Below are positions 50,649 to 63,514 of a stretch of DNA of 64,000 nt, piece by piece. The translations under genes and the position numbers were made by a program. Positions within the stretch are counted from its first letter, which is position 1. Each line of letters starts with the position of its first letter. The notes under the pieces are model-generated. The model was not told where the DNA came from, did no database searches, and saw only the letters and a list, made by a program, of their open reading frames with translations. The DNA is from Carallia brachiata. Lineage: Eukaryota; Streptophyta; Magnoliopsida; Malpighiales; Rhizophoraceae. The DNA is taken from positions 124,001 through 188,000 of the forward strand of contig JADCRB010000056.1 of assembly GCA_021464245.1 (NCBI GenBank). The letters are read 5' to 3'.

Positions 50649-52639
50649 CTTACTCTACAAAAAAATTGTTAATCGTGCTTCTGATAATAAATGCTTCTTT
50701 TGCTAAGTTACAAAAAAAATACCTTTACTTTTTTTATTTTATTTAATATAATTATAAAATATCGTTTTTATTTTTTCGTACTTATTAAAAAGCGTAGTTA
50801 CGGGATTAAGGGAATGTGATTTTTGAACAGAAAGCTGATGGGTTTTTTTTGCCCTGTTAAATAAGAGGACTGAAAAAGAGTTTTTTATTAGTCAAACTTA
50901 CTTTTGTATCTTCTTCCCGTCAGATTCCCCCATCCGTTTCTTTTTTTCGTTTATTCAAAGAATTTTAAAAGGTAAGTATGGGCTACGGTACATAAAATAG
51001 GCATAGGCTAAAAGAGTATTACCCTTCACTCTCGTAATTTCAATTTTTCCATGACGATTGTTAAATTGAGAGTGTTGGAAGGCAAAACTTCAAATATGCA
51101 AGTATTCAAAAAAATTATTTCCTCGCAACTTAAAACCTCTATAAGTATTTTATAAAGTATTAAATCTGCCTTCTTTTTTTTTTTGGCTAAAAGAAACGAA
51201 AACGCAAGAAAAGAAAACATATCACTTAAATTTAAACACGAAATTAAAAAGTATTTCAATCAGGTTTGTCAAAAACTAATGACTATAGAATACATATAAG
51301 AAGATGTATTGTATTGTATTGTATTTAATTGTATTGTTATACGTAATAAAAGCGAGAGACCACCCGGGAAGGGTTGTCGGTGGAAATATGAAAAGAAGAC
51401 GTGCAAATTGGCAGTGCAATTGCTCATTATTTCCGCTGCCAACAACCAAACTTGCCCCCAATTATTAAGGGACGCTAAAAAATGACATGCTGAACGATAT
51501 TGACCTCAGAACTATTAGCTTTTTTGCTCCCTTTTTTTCTGTCAACCGATGTTGGCCCGTTTGCTTCATCTTGCAGATCATCCAAATCAAGTGCCGTCTC
51601 CCTCCTATGTCAAACAAAGTCAATAATCAAAACTTTCATTAGGATACAATTTCCACAGAACCCGACGAATGCACGACAGTTGCAGCAACACCGTCTATAC
51701 GAGATATTTTATAAACATTCATTTCAAAAAGAGTACAACTAAATGACAATACGATAAAAATTGTGTGAGAGATACATATTTCATTCAATAATTTATAATT
51801 TTTTTGTCAGATTACGTTACATCAATATAAATTTATTGTATTACTTTTATTGTATTGGGATCAAATTTTTCTATGAAATTAGTGATTATAGTTTATCAGT
51901 TATTAATTTTTTTATGGACCACTTAACATTTTTGAGGGGAAAAAAAAAATTCATTGGGCTTGAAAGGCAGGAAGGACATTGGTTGGTTTACGAGTCTTGA
52001 CGACGTTCAGTAGTGTCACGCAATCTCAACAAGAAAAAGAGAAGAAAGATCCTACGCTTCCCATGACAATAACCTCATTGAGACCAACTCAAATAGCCAT
52101 TAATTCTATGACAAATGCTGCATTTTTTTTTTTTTTTGTTAATTGTTATGATTAGAACTCGATTTTAACTTTTAAAACAATTTTAATAATAATTGAATTA
52201 TAATTCATTAATAAAAAGGCTACATTTTTAATGTTTTATTATTCTTTAGTAAAGTTTGTTCTATCATGAGCGACTAATAATTCTGATAAGATATTATAGA
52301 GTTTACTTTTCATGAATTTAGCGTACAACCCTAAGTTACTGTGCTTTTTTTTTTTCCCTACAAAATCTCTTATTCCTTGTACTTGAGCCAGCCATTAGAC
52401 TTGTGGATTAATGTAGCTCCGGCATGTTTTGTTAAGGATGAAGTTGTGGGAAGAACCAGACACCAGTAAATTATTTATTTATTTATTTTTAAAAATGAGC
52501 TGTAGACTGCTAAAAAGTTGTCAATTAGTGGAAGGACGCTTGATTAGCCACGGCCCTCCCCAAATAGCTATTCATCATCAATTTTCTTTTTCTTAGGATA
52601 ATATAAGAGACTTAATGTATGGTTCCGTTTAATAAATTG

Positions 52640-52990
52640 ATATTATCACGTAAGTTAGTGGTTCAGTGGTAAGTCAGTGTATCTCCATACTCGACATCTC
52701 AAGTTCGAGTTCCAGCGCAGTATGTCTTTCCCTTATTAATGTGCGAGGTGGCCACAAAAGTGGCGAAAATTTGTAAATCGAATTTAGAATTAAACTCGTC
52801 TGCCGGAAAATCAATGACGGAGCCTCGTTGGTTCTATTGATGTTTGTATGGTGGGTCTGACCCTTTTAAGGGTTGTTAAACAGGCTGTACAAACGGAGAG
52901 TTTCCTCCGAATCCGACTTAGAGATCTAATGATTGATGCGTGTGTGATTGAATTTTTTTTTCTCGTTAAAAAAAAAAGGTAGATTGACAT
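52640..52990 (+). mobile_element. tRNA-derived SINE
   Basis: A-box-like tagtggttcagtgg (52656-52669) and B-box aagttcgagttcc (52701-52713) are followed by a body of about 250 bp. The element ends in a T-rich then A-rich tail (tttttttttctcgtt, then poly(A) to 52977). Flanks aattgatatta and gattgacattta are a possible diverged target duplication. Confidence 0.7.
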
Positions 52991-55900
52991 TTACTTAGAT
53001 CACGGCCACTCATGTATATCTCGTGACTTTACACATCTGTACATTAAATGTCTGCAAAGAGTCTATTAATGTGCTCTATTGACAAAAATATTATCTGTTG
53101 TCATGAGTTTGATTCTCTATCAAAACTTTCAGTAAAACTATATATACTTTTTTAATAATATATTATTATTTTTATCGAAATTATAATATATTACTCTTAT
53201 ATTTTATATTTTTTATAAAAAAAAAAGACTTATAGCTACATGTCCGAGTACAGCAATGCGAACCCTGTTTTTGTTTGGTTGCCTTGACAATTGACATGCA
53301 CTAAGGCACTTTTTGGATTAGATTTTCGACAGTCAAACCCTTCTTAACTCACGAGCGTCCAATTTTTTTACCTTTGTGATTTGTCATATTATAAAGCAGG
53401 CATCATAGCCACGTTGTAAAATATGAATCTCCACGGACGGTGACAAATGCACGCAATTTAGGGAAGGATGGATTATTAATGCATATATATTTTGATAGCA
53501 ATCAGAACCCCAATAATTGAGATTTTGACGTTCAAATAATTTAGACGTCAAGACAACAAAAATTACCCATTGTTGTACTACAGCTGGACCAAAAATCTAA
53601 AAACATAAATGGATGGCACATATGTATCTATTGACAAACATGCTCATCGACTGATTTTGGAAAAGTGTTGGCGGGGCAGCACCACAGGACATAGAAGTAG
53701 TGGTCGGAAAAGATTAAATTAACCAATAATTGATTTCAAAATAAGAAAGCCCCAAAGATAAAAAGGAAAGCCAAAAAGATTGCGCTAACACCACTTGAGG
53801 AAAAAATGGTGCGTAAAATGACGAGACTTTTTAATTTAACTTGTCGTTTAGGTGAATTACCTTGATTCAATGATAAATGTTAGAGAAAAAAATCTAAGCA
53901 TAATTCAATTGAAATTAAAAAAATAATAAAATAAATTTGTGAGATATGAATTTACGTGTGTTAAGAAACTGTAACACTAAACTAAAAATGTAATAGCGGA
54001 CTGAGAATCTACGAGATATTTACCCATTTTCTGTGTCAAACCATGGTAGCGGAACAGAAGTGTGACGGTCCCAACCACATATGCGAGAATAATATTACCA
54101 ATTTCCATCTTCACGAACTAATGGTTTCATCTCACAAGAGATTTTTTTTTTTCTTTCTATGATTAAGACTTGTACTGTATTATTGCCCTAAAATCAGTCT
54201 AGTACGCATCTCCACATTTGATTGTGATTGGTTTTATTGTTTGATTTCTTGATACCCTCATCAATGTCATACATCACCTCTACGTGATACCATGATATTA
54301 TTTGATTGCAACTATCCTATAGCCAATTTAGTGATAAGAACGAATTTAAAATTATGTGAGTTCGATACACAATTTTAAATTCAAATTCTTTAAATTTATT
54401 TTATATTTCAAATAAAAATAATAGTAATGGACTGTCGTGTTAATAATCTTAAAATTTATAGTTGAAAGCGATTCCTCTTCATAAAGCAAACGTTTTTTAT
54501 CACCCCAGGACCTCATAACGTTGTCTGGTGTCTCGTACAAGAAGGCCCTCATTGCACATGAACTAAAGTTGCGCTAGAAGTAGGACAATTTGGGGTAGTA
54601 GGAGTAGAGGCGGACCAGGTGGTGCCACCTCGAAGTGAGTGATGGCTAATGGTAATGGAGATGCAAGATCACGAAATACCAATTTATGGTATTACCGATG
54701 TCAAAAAAAACAAAAATTATGGTATTACCGATTAAGGATAGGATAAAATTACAATATTATTATCGATAAACCAATTGATGGATGGGGGACGTTATCAAAA
54801 TTGGTTTATTATGGCATACTCGATCGGTACTAAAAGCCATTTGAAATGGATCTACGATTTTTATATTTCTTAGCCTGATTCACTCCGATTCATGGGCTGG
54901 GCTTATGCCTAATTGTAACATTTTGCGGCCACAATGCATCTTGCTTTCAAAATAACTGATTGCAACATTTTGGTTGGAAATTTCTTAGTTTTAAGTTTGT
55001 TGAGAATTGAGACGAAAGCTTTTTAATTTTAAAGATCTCGATTTTCTGAGTGATATGCGAGACAAATATCATTATAAGTTGTCGAAATTGTCAAGAAAGA
55101 CTTCCTTTGCAGAGAGAAATTAATATATTTTTACAAGTTGTCTTCGTTTTGTATATGATTTTGAATTTCTTGTCGTAAATAAGCATCTCGAGGTCCTTTG
55201 ATGGACATAAAGAAATCGTCTTGCTACAGGCACTAAGGATTGTGTTTAGAAAATAGAAGTGCTTGAAACTTACTAAAGATTAAATACTTCATTTGGACAA
55301 CTCAAGTAAGTAGAGAATTATGCTATAAATTAGTTGGTTAAAAATATCTTTTGAGAAGAGATTAGGATTGGAGGTTAAAGCTCACTTCCTCACATTTGCA
55401 TAGAATGGATGAATGGACATTCCGAAAAAAAAAAAAAAACAAATAGGCTTCATGAAGGTGAGTTATTTTGAGTGAAATAGATGCAAGTGAAATAGCATTA
55501 TTATGATTGTTCATTGTGCTTTCGTAATGTCTATTGTTAATTGTAATTATACATGAAATGATTATAAATACATAACTGATAATCACAACAGTGCGAAGTA
55601 ATATTTTTTTGTTCAAATCTCACTTGTATTTAAATAATATTTTTAGGAAAAGAAAAAGGCATAAGTAGGGATTTTTTTTTGGTAGAGAAATGAGAAAATA
55701 AAAGCGACATTCCATAGTTTCGATATAGAGTATTGCATCTGTATGAGGGAGGTACCGAGCTATAAGAAGCAAACCCGCATCTTAGTTTTACATTGGTCAT
55801 GAGTTTAATTTTATCACTTAACTTGACACAATTTTAAACATGTGATCTCTCACTTGTAGATAAAACCATTAATTACTCAGACCACCCAAGTTCAGGATGG

Positions 55901-56256
55901 GAGGAGGGGAATATTTTTTTGAGATGATTGGAGCTATTGGAGTAGTAGTAGTAAGAGAGGAAGGATAATATATGTAATATTTAGAATTTAAATCTCAAAA
56001 TTTAAGGTTAATAGCCATTATTTCCAATTACTTTGAGTATATTTAATTCACGGAATGACGTTAACGTACTAAAAAGAATAACTATAATCTTTCAAGTCCA
56101 CCATGGAAACTGCTTCCTTGTTTTAGTCCAACTGTAAACGGGAAAAGCTCCATAAAAAAAAAGATAAACAAAGCCCATCTAGCACCGGCCCAGATCTAAA
56201 AACTGCAACCAATATCTGTTAACAAACGCCCTTTGAAGCTTTGCAGCTCCTGAAAC

Positions 56257-58237
56257 ATGGCCTCCAACCAGAAACCCAAAGACGACGAAGAAGCCAAGAA
56301 AAACAAGAAGAAGAAGACGAAGAGCAAACAATTGCAGACAGCAAGCGCAAGTAAATCACCAAATAAGAAGACACCCACGAAGCCAAATCAAGAGAAGAAG
56401 AAGAAGAATACGAAAGCTAACAGCAACGACAACAGCAAGAAGGTTAGAAATGGGAAGGTCAGCGAACCCAAGGTGTTGATCCCATCCTCGAGCGGCGACT
56501 CTCAGGAAGTCGAAGAATGTGGAGGAGAAGAAGAACAAGGAGACGAGAGCAAGAATCGAAACGCCAAGAAGTCGAAACCCCAGAAAAGGAACAAGAGAAA
56601 AGAGACAGAAGAAGATGAAAATGAGGAAGAAGGCGAAGATGGGACAATGTGTAGGTTCCCAATGGCCAGGATAAAGAGGATAATCAAGAGCGAAGATTCG
56701 AGCTTGCAATTGGGTCAAGATGTTGTCTTTCTTGTTAATAAAGCCACGGTACATTGTCAATTTTGATTGGTCTTGCCAAAGAATTAATCTTTTTTTTACT
56801 TGGTCGCCTATTCGTAGCCCGTATAAAAGAAGGGGGATTGGTAGGGGGTGAGTTTGAATCCCAACCTCGCCCTTGGACTTAATGTCCGGTAACCAGTTAG
56901 GCTACACCTGTTCCTTACAAAGAATTGATCTTTGTGGCTTATATGTGCTTGGTTTGCTAGAATTGTTTGAGTAGTGATTGGTTCTTTGTTTTTTTCTTTT
57001 TAATAAAAATTTTTCTGGGTTTGCTATGAATCTCACTCCTGTTGCATTGTGGATTTGAACCTGTTAACAAATTGGCATATTCTTGAAGTGCATAGGTTTT
57101 GGGGGAAGGAATTAGAAGGGCAAGCCTGAAACTTTTAGCTAATGAGAGAACTAGAAACAATCTGGGTTCTTAGATGGATGGATTTATGATATGCAATTTA
57201 TTTTTTTTTTTCCATTGTAAGGTCTCTCATAATATTCTTGGTTTTTTGCAGGAGAAGTTTCTTGAACAATTTTGTGAGGAAGGACATGAATGTTCGGTTC
57301 GGGACCGGAAGAAATCTCTTGGTTACAAGCAACTGTGTAAGCTCTCATTTCTTCCATTTTCTTTTGGAATTAAAGCTTAGAAGGGAATATGTGCTTTGTC
57401 TCTGGTATATGTTTTTGTCATACTTGTGTGGAAAATCTTTGTGAATCCTTCCAACTTGATTGGATTGTCTTAATTTATGTTTTACATAGCAGTAAATAAG
57501 TTGCAAGGAGAGCTACATATTTGACAGCTAAACAACAAATTAAATGATATTCTGAAACTTTTGTGGAATTTGGCGTTCTTGCAGCTTAGTTTGCTAAGGC
57601 AAAGAAGTTGACTCTAGGAATATGCTGCAGCCTGAAATATATGTTGGTAGGAAGTTGCCTCTAGAAGACACATTACGGCTTAAATCTTTGTGCGGAAAAT
57701 CTGGTGGCATACATGTCACTTAGCATTTCGCAAGTTTCGTTTTTCTCTAGATCTGGAATTCAACATTTGGTGTAGCTGTCATACGATTATCAGTCACAAT
57801 TCTTGCCTATTCTGTTTTCTGTGTGTTATGTGACCACTGTAAAACTTCCGATATGGCAAAATGTAACTTTTGAAATAAGCCTGTGGCTAATACTGATGGC
57901 CTAAGTAGTTAAAGGTCAGACCAAAGAATCATCCTATTATCCACATGGAAAAATACTGTTATTCTTTTGCTTGGAGGAGTGCTATTAATGTTCTTCTTCC
58001 TTGTCTTTTCCAGCCTCAGTTGTCAGTAAACAGAGAAGATTTGACTTTCTTTCAGGTACATCTCACTCTTATGGTTGCGCATTCCTTCTTAATATGTATA
58101 AACTTCTTTATGAACATCTCGTTACCCTTCACACTTATGTTTGCTCCAATTGTTGTTTCACATGTTTAGACTTCGTTCCTGAGAAATTAAAGGCTGAAGA
58201 TGCCCTGGCAGAAAGAAGATTGACTGAGACAGGGTAA
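56257..58237 (+). CDS. NF-YC10: NF-YC10/DPB3-1-like histone-fold protein
   Basis: Four exons, 56257-56748, 57252-57336, 58014-58055 and 58170-58237, total 687 bp and 228 residues with matching phases. Residues 1 to about 128 are lysine- and glutamate-rich (KKNKKKKTKSK, EEDENEEEGED), probably disordered and nuclear. The histone fold follows: CRFPMARIKRIIKSED, DVVFLVNKATEKFLEQF, LGYKQLSSVVSKQRRFDFL, then DFVPEKLKAEDALAERRLTETG and stop. This matches the plant DPB3-1/NF-YC10 group, related to the small DNA polymerase epsilon subunits and NF-YC. In Arabidopsis the protein pairs with NF-YA2 and NF-YB3 and boosts DREB2A in heat stress; here that role is inferred. The stop TAA overlaps a donor-like GTAAGA, but the end matches the family terminus, so I keep the stop. 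Intron 1 carries a SINE fragment. Confidence 0.9.
56815..56930 (-). mobile_element. SINE fragment in NF-YC10 intron 1
   Basis: On the minus strand A-box-like ggtgtagcctaactgg is followed by a B-box-like gaggttgggattcaaac. The spacing is tRNA-like, but no complete cloverleaf is present. Confidence 0.5.
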
Positions 58238-59208
58238 GACTAGGACTGCGCAAACATGCTTGTTAAGTCACTTGCTGAAGCTGGTTGGATAATCTGCTTA
58301 TCGTACGCTAGCCTGCTGTTTTCAAGTGGCGCATACGCATTGCTTCCATTCTGATCAGATTTTTCCACCTGTGTGCATTCTCTTTTTAAAGAGATCATAT
58401 AACAGAGGGGTTGATGCATAGACCCTCATTTTGTACAAGAAAATCTTTCATATTTGGCTGATGGAAAGTTATGCCTAACATTTTTTGACAGCAGATATAG
58501 AGTTGTTTTAGCTGGAAATTCTATATCATCGTGCTTAGGAAGTTCAATATTGATGCTTTACACTTACACTGAACTAGAATGCTGTGTCTTTGTTGATATT
58601 TGTTACCAGTAGATTAGGGAATGGTATTCCTCTCTGCAAAAGCAGAGCTGTCGGGATGCAAATAGGGATGTGATCTCTACAGCTGTTAGAACATAGTTGC
58701 ATTTATTAGAATATTTTGGCCTGTACCTGGTTATCCGGTTAAGGTCTCAAAATAAAGCACAATATGACCTAAAGTAAATGGTGCTGCAAGGACTGGGAAT
58801 GGTTATAGGCTCTGGTTGGGTATCAGGGACCTCAAGCCAGCATGTGATATTTCAAGAGTTATAAGAAGATGCACAAGCTTCAGTTAAATTTGAGATTAAA
58901 AACTTGTTGTTGTTGTATACAAAGATGCACATGCACAAGGCCTGCATGACCCAGAAAAGTTCAACTCTTTGCGAACACTACATACTTCCATTTATTGGGC
59001 TTATGATCATGCTTGTGGACCATTTTCAGCTTATGATTTTCATATGTGGACTTAGATTTTTACGTGCACTCTGGCTGTTTGCCCCTCAGTCATCCAACTA
59101 TTGGTTGGGCCCTCGCTGTTGGCTGGCAGCATTGGATGATGTTGGCTCGTCTCCTTTGTGGCAGTTACACTGTGTCCCTGTTAATGGCAAGGGGTCAACG
59201 CTTCAGGT

Positions 59209-59697
59209 CCATCCCAGTTCTATAGAAAACATTGGTGGATGGTCATAACGGGAAGGGTCTGCATTGGTTTGTCTACTCAACAGCTTAAGGATTAGTAAGT
59301 AATAACATTGTGAATTGAATCCAGTTCTTTACCATTAACACCATTCATGTGGTTGAATTGGTTCCAGGCTCGAGCTTCCGACTTTGTGATCGGGGGTTCG
59401 ATGCCTGTCAAAGTCGATTGATGGGGCTAAACTTACGCCTAACCTAGTGTTAGCCATGCTGTAACCATCTAGTTTGTTTGCACCCTTCTTGTGCATAGGC
59501 GTAATGTTCACTTCCCTAACAAGACTGTAGGACACTGCCCTTACTTTTCCATTTTATTGACCAAAAAGAAAGCCCATCCCATTTCTATAGACAACATTGG
59601 TGGATGGTCATAACGGGAAGGGTCTGCATTGGTTTGTCTACTCAACAGCTTAAGGATTAGTAAGTAATAACATTGTGAATTGAATCCAGTTCTTTAC
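59209..59697. repeat. 124-bp direct repeats flanking a SINE-like segment
   Basis: Copies 59209-59332 and 59574-59697 are near identical (two mismatches near the left end). The 241-bp spacer has an A-box-like tggttgaattgg and a B-box gggggttcgatgcc (near 59394), as in a tRNA-derived SINE. Confidence 0.85.
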
Positions 59698-60200
59698 AAG
59701 TGCCTCTTCCTTATTTGAGATGATTTTATGCTATTTACCTTCTGCTGCACAACCCAAAAATGGGCAAAGAAATAGGCTGCCATCATGCTTATGGTTCACA
59801 TCCACAGAAAAAAGAAAAAGGTCATAAGAAAACACTCGGAAGAAAATTTCATAAGAAAACACTCAAAAGATTGATGGGCATTGGGCCAACTTACAATAAG
59901 TGATATGTCTTCATCAAGATCACTTACCAGCTTCTTGCTTAAGAATGTGGCAAGCAAACATTAGTTTTTACCCAAAAATATCGTTTCCAAGTGAAAACAT
60001 AAGCAATCATGCACACCCTTTTTCGCCTACGCAACCACTCAGGATATCTGTTCCTGTTATTTCTGCTTTTCCAAGCAAACTAGTTGCTGCAACAGTGCTA
60101 TTTTCCTCTCTCTCTACTGATTCCCCCCCGTGAAGGAAGATAAGTTGCTAACAGCTATGTTATTGTACATTATACCTAATTTTCATTCTCTTTCCTTCAT

Positions 60201-60208
60201 AATAAAAG
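60201..60208 (+). promoter_or_regulatory. TATA-like element of the first FLA gene
   Basis: The sequence aataaaag followed by ccctcttcctcc lies 79-86 bp upstream of the ATG. It aligns in position and context with the clearer box of the second copy at 63417. Confidence 0.4.
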
Positions 60209-60286
60209 CCCTCTTCCTCCCTTCTGTGTAACATCAAACACTTGTGGCCTTGTTGCAAGTCTCCACAACCCCAGAAGACTACAAAG

Positions 60287-61007
60287 ATGGTGGCACAAGT
60301 CTTAACTTTCTTCTCATTTCTTCTCTTCTTCCATCTCCATTGTAAGACCGTCCTAGCTCAGTCGCCAGCTGCAGCACCAGCACCGCCTGGCCCGACCAAT
60401 GTCACGAAGATCCTCGAAAAGGGTGGCCAATTCACGATCTTCATCCGGCTTTTGAAGGCTACTCAAGAGGACATCACATTGAATGGCCAGCTCAACAACT
60501 CAAACAATGGCGTTACCATCTTTGCGCCGAGTGATAACGCGTTTTCGAGCCTTCGATCTGGCACTCTCAATGGCCTTACCGATCAACAGAAGTCCGAGTT
60601 GGTGCAGTTTTCATATTATCCCACTTCTATCTAGTTCTCAGTTTCAGACAGTGAGCAACCCTCTAACAACGCAGGCCGGAACCGGCAGCCGGCTAGAACT
60701 CAATATAACCACCACAGGGAATGCAGTGAATATAACTAGTGGACTCACCAACACAAGTGTGTCTGGCACCGTGTACACTGATAACCAGCTTGCTGTATAT
60801 CAGGTTGACAAGGTGCTCCTTCCTGTGGACATTTTCACCCCTAAACCTCCATCTCCGGCGCCGGCACCAGAAAAGACTAAAAAGAAGTCACGTACTGCTG
60901 AGGGTCCCGTTGCCCCTGAGGATACTTCCGGGGCAATGAGCTTCATTGTGCATTGCCATAGGATTTTATTTGTAGTTGGCGCGGTTGGAATTATGTTTGA
61001 TTTGTGA
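60287..61007 (+). CDS. FLA: Fasciclin-like arabinogalactan protein, FLA11/12 type, with one apparent frameshift
   Basis: A single-exon gene for a GPI-anchored wall protein linked to secondary wall stiffness in this subgroup. The order is signal peptide (MVAQVLTFFSFLLFFHLH to VLAQ), a short AGP motif (SPAAAPAPPGP), one FAS1 domain with H1 (TNVTKILEKGGQFTIFIRLL) and the TIFAPSDNAFSSL region, then H2 (GTVYTDNQLAVYQVDKVLLP). The tail has a second AGP stretch (PKPPSPAPAPEK) and a hydrophobic GPI signal (ILFVVGAVGIMF). The T run 60608-60611 has one base too many: the family reading ELVQFHIIPLLSSSQFQTV is broken after VQF, with an early stop at 60632-60634. Without it, the frame is open to 61007, about 239 residues. 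I read this as an assembly error or a null allele. A damaged relative follows 2.5 kb downstream. Confidence 0.88.
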
Positions 61008-63416
61008 CGCAAAGTGGTGGAGCTGAGGTGTTGAGGTCTGTTCTTCAGTGGTGCATGATTTTGCTGAGTTGGATTGAACAATCAGTGATGATCAGCTTAT
61101 GGTGAGTGATTTGGAATAATTGTTGATTTCTTGAGCTCAAATGTAACATTTAAATTTTGCTTAAGATTTTTGTGTTCTGAGGCTTCTCGTTTCCTTTTTT
61201 TTTTTTTCTTTAAACCCTCTCTCGCTCTCCTTTTCAGCTTAAATTGTATGTGAAGAATTTGTAACTATATTCGGATGATATGATTTGTATAAAAAATACT
61301 CTATTTTCTCTTAGTTTATAATTAACGAAAGACCAACTTTCACATAACAATAAAGTTATTTCATTGTAGAAATCACATAGTAGATTTATATAAACAATCT
61401 AATGTATGAGAGTCTTGTGTATTAAGATGCATTAGAGTTTGTGTACGAGAGTCTCATACACTAAATTCAATTATTGATGTCTCTCTTCACCTCCAAATAA
61501 AACTACAGATTCTATGAAAGAAATAACAAATACATTAAGCTTCAGGACGAGAGAAAATAATTTAGGTCCTCTGGACCTAAAATTTCAGGCGATTAAAGTA
61601 CTGGTTAAGCACTAATATTGAACACCGCCAGTGGACCTGGACTGGTATGCACTTTTGCGTCAGAATCAGGCCTTTTATCTAAAGAAAAACGTAGTTGAAC
61701 GGGATTTAGTATAAGGAAGAGACGGGTTGACAGTGAGTCCCACTACTAAAAGTTTTTTTTTGCTTTTTTTTTTTTTGCAAGTGTTAAATATGAAACACAG
61801 TGTTATATGTGCAACCACATAGTGTAAAATGTAAAACAATCATCATATAATGTGCAACAATTTCTTGTTGCAGGTTGTATAAAAATTGTTGCGGATCCTC
61901 TCTAATTTTATTATGAATCATATATTTTGCTTAAAAAAGTTAAAAAAAAAAAAAAATACAGGTCACCTGTCTCTTGCCTGTCTAATATGTTCTTGCCTGT
62001 CTAATATTTTCGTCCACTTATTTAAACTCAAGTTAGCATCTGTCACAGCCCCCTGTTGTAGAAGCTGTGGCCATTGACCTTTGTTCTCGAAAGTTACAAA
62101 AGTCAAAGGACCACCACTGTTAACGGATCTACTCTTCAGAAAATGTATAACATAACAAAAATTCCTACCTTTACATGGAGGGAGAACGTCCAATCCTGTA
62201 AATAGATTTAGCAGGTAAAGACATCGCGATATGTTTGCTAAAAGCAGATATAGTAAAAGAGACACAACAGTTTAAAGTGTATGATATGCTCACTACGAAG
62301 TTAATATGGTTAAAATTTCATGAGATTCAAAGAAGGCATGCTATGCAGAATGACTGAAAAATGTTGAAAATTAAATTGGCTGGCCCCTATGGCAGCTTCC
62401 TGATAAACTCCCGCAATTGATAGGCTTTTCTGCCCATTTTCTGGCATCGAAAAATAGTTCTGTGATTGGAACCTGAGAGTTAAAAAAGAGAGCTTAAGTT
62501 GTTGACATTGGAAAAATTTTCACAATTTTGGCCAGAGTTGGAGAGAACAGAACCGTGAGCTATGGATTCAAGCAATCGGGTGCCTTTATTATGTGGCAAG
62601 AAGAGAACTTGACAGGCTAAGGGAGATGAAATTAGCCCATCACTCAGAACCACACAGCTTCTACTGATTGCATGATTATGATTGCAAAACTGAGTTGGCT
62701 GATATGTGAGTTGTGTGCATTGCTATATGTGAGTTATGCATTGCTATCTTGCTCTGTCACATTATTATGCCACCAGAAGTGAAGTGAACCCTGAACTTGA
62801 TTTTAGCTAAAATGTCATAGAAGGGCACTGTCAGGGATGAACCTATCGTTGCCTGTCTGATCTGGATGCGAATCAGCTTCGACAATCATGCACATCTTCT
62901 CGCAAAAGCCTTCAATTCAGATACCCTTTTTTGTTTGTTTTTCTGATATTTCGCTAAGTTGGTGCCGATGCATTGAATGGGGTAAGGTAACAGCCAGCAA
63001 AAACTGCAGGTATGCTTAACTAAAGATTGCAAAATTGCCTATCTGCATTAGTAGTTTTAACGTTGCAATCTTATTGCATTCACCTGTTATTGAAAAGGCA
63101 CACCTTATACATCTCTATCTGCATTGATATCATTCACCTAATGATGAAGCTAAGAAAAGTTAATAGCGATTAAACCTATCTAACTATAGTTGCAAATTTA
63201 TGCATCAATAGTTTTTTCGTGTCATGTGCAATGTCCATCAATGATAGTTCAATAATGTCCTTCGGATTTAGACTCCTTCCCCCTTGGCAAATATGAATAA
63301 GATTGAGAGGAGCGCGAAATGTGTATCTTCCACCTTTTATAGTAATATTAAGATAATTGCTACTAAGTTTAACTAAAATTGCACATTGCATCAAACTTGG
63401 ACATTCTCCGCATGAA
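61008..63416. other. Intergenic between the two FLA copies
   Basis: The 3' flank of the first FLA, AT-rich DNA, and the promoter of the second copy. The open frames here are short and antisense or low complexity. I see no gene or clear element. Confidence 0.6.
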
Positions 63417-63424
63417 TATAAAAG
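63417..63424 (+). promoter_or_regulatory. TATA box of the second FLA copy
   Basis: The sequence gaatataaaagtcctccc contains TATAAAAG, 91-98 bp upstream of the ATG at 63515, the usual plant distance given a leader of about 60 bases. Confidence 0.6.
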
Positions 63425-63514
63425 TCCTCCCTTTCTGCTATCTTCACATCAAACTTATCTAGAAACCTACCTTCACATTTTTTCTCTGTTCTACAATCCA
63501 AATTAACTACAAAG

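Larger units (their letters stand above)
49764..56256. other. Intergenic, 6.5 kb, no gene seen
   Basis: The first 600 bp are the BGAL8 promoter side, with a G-box-like cacgtgg near 50106. The rest is AT-rich and holds an inverted-repeat element (50463-50648), a SINE (52640-52990) and a small doubled segment (attatggtattaccgat at about 54680 and 54716). Short open frames lack any family features. Confidence 0.6.
58238..60286. other. Intergenic, no gene seen
   Basis: The NF-YC10 3' flank, an open frame at 58904-59248 without family features, a 365-bp-spaced direct repeat (59209-59697), and the promoter of the first FLA gene at the right end. Confidence 0.6.

Noticed and set aside
58904..59248. 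114-codon open frame after NF-YC10
   Set aside because: No recognisable motifs and it runs into the direct-repeat segment; likely chance.
60604..60636. Programmed ribosomal frameshifting in FLA
   Set aside because: No slippery heptamer of a known type or downstream pseudoknot; similar indels in unrelated genes favour sequence error.
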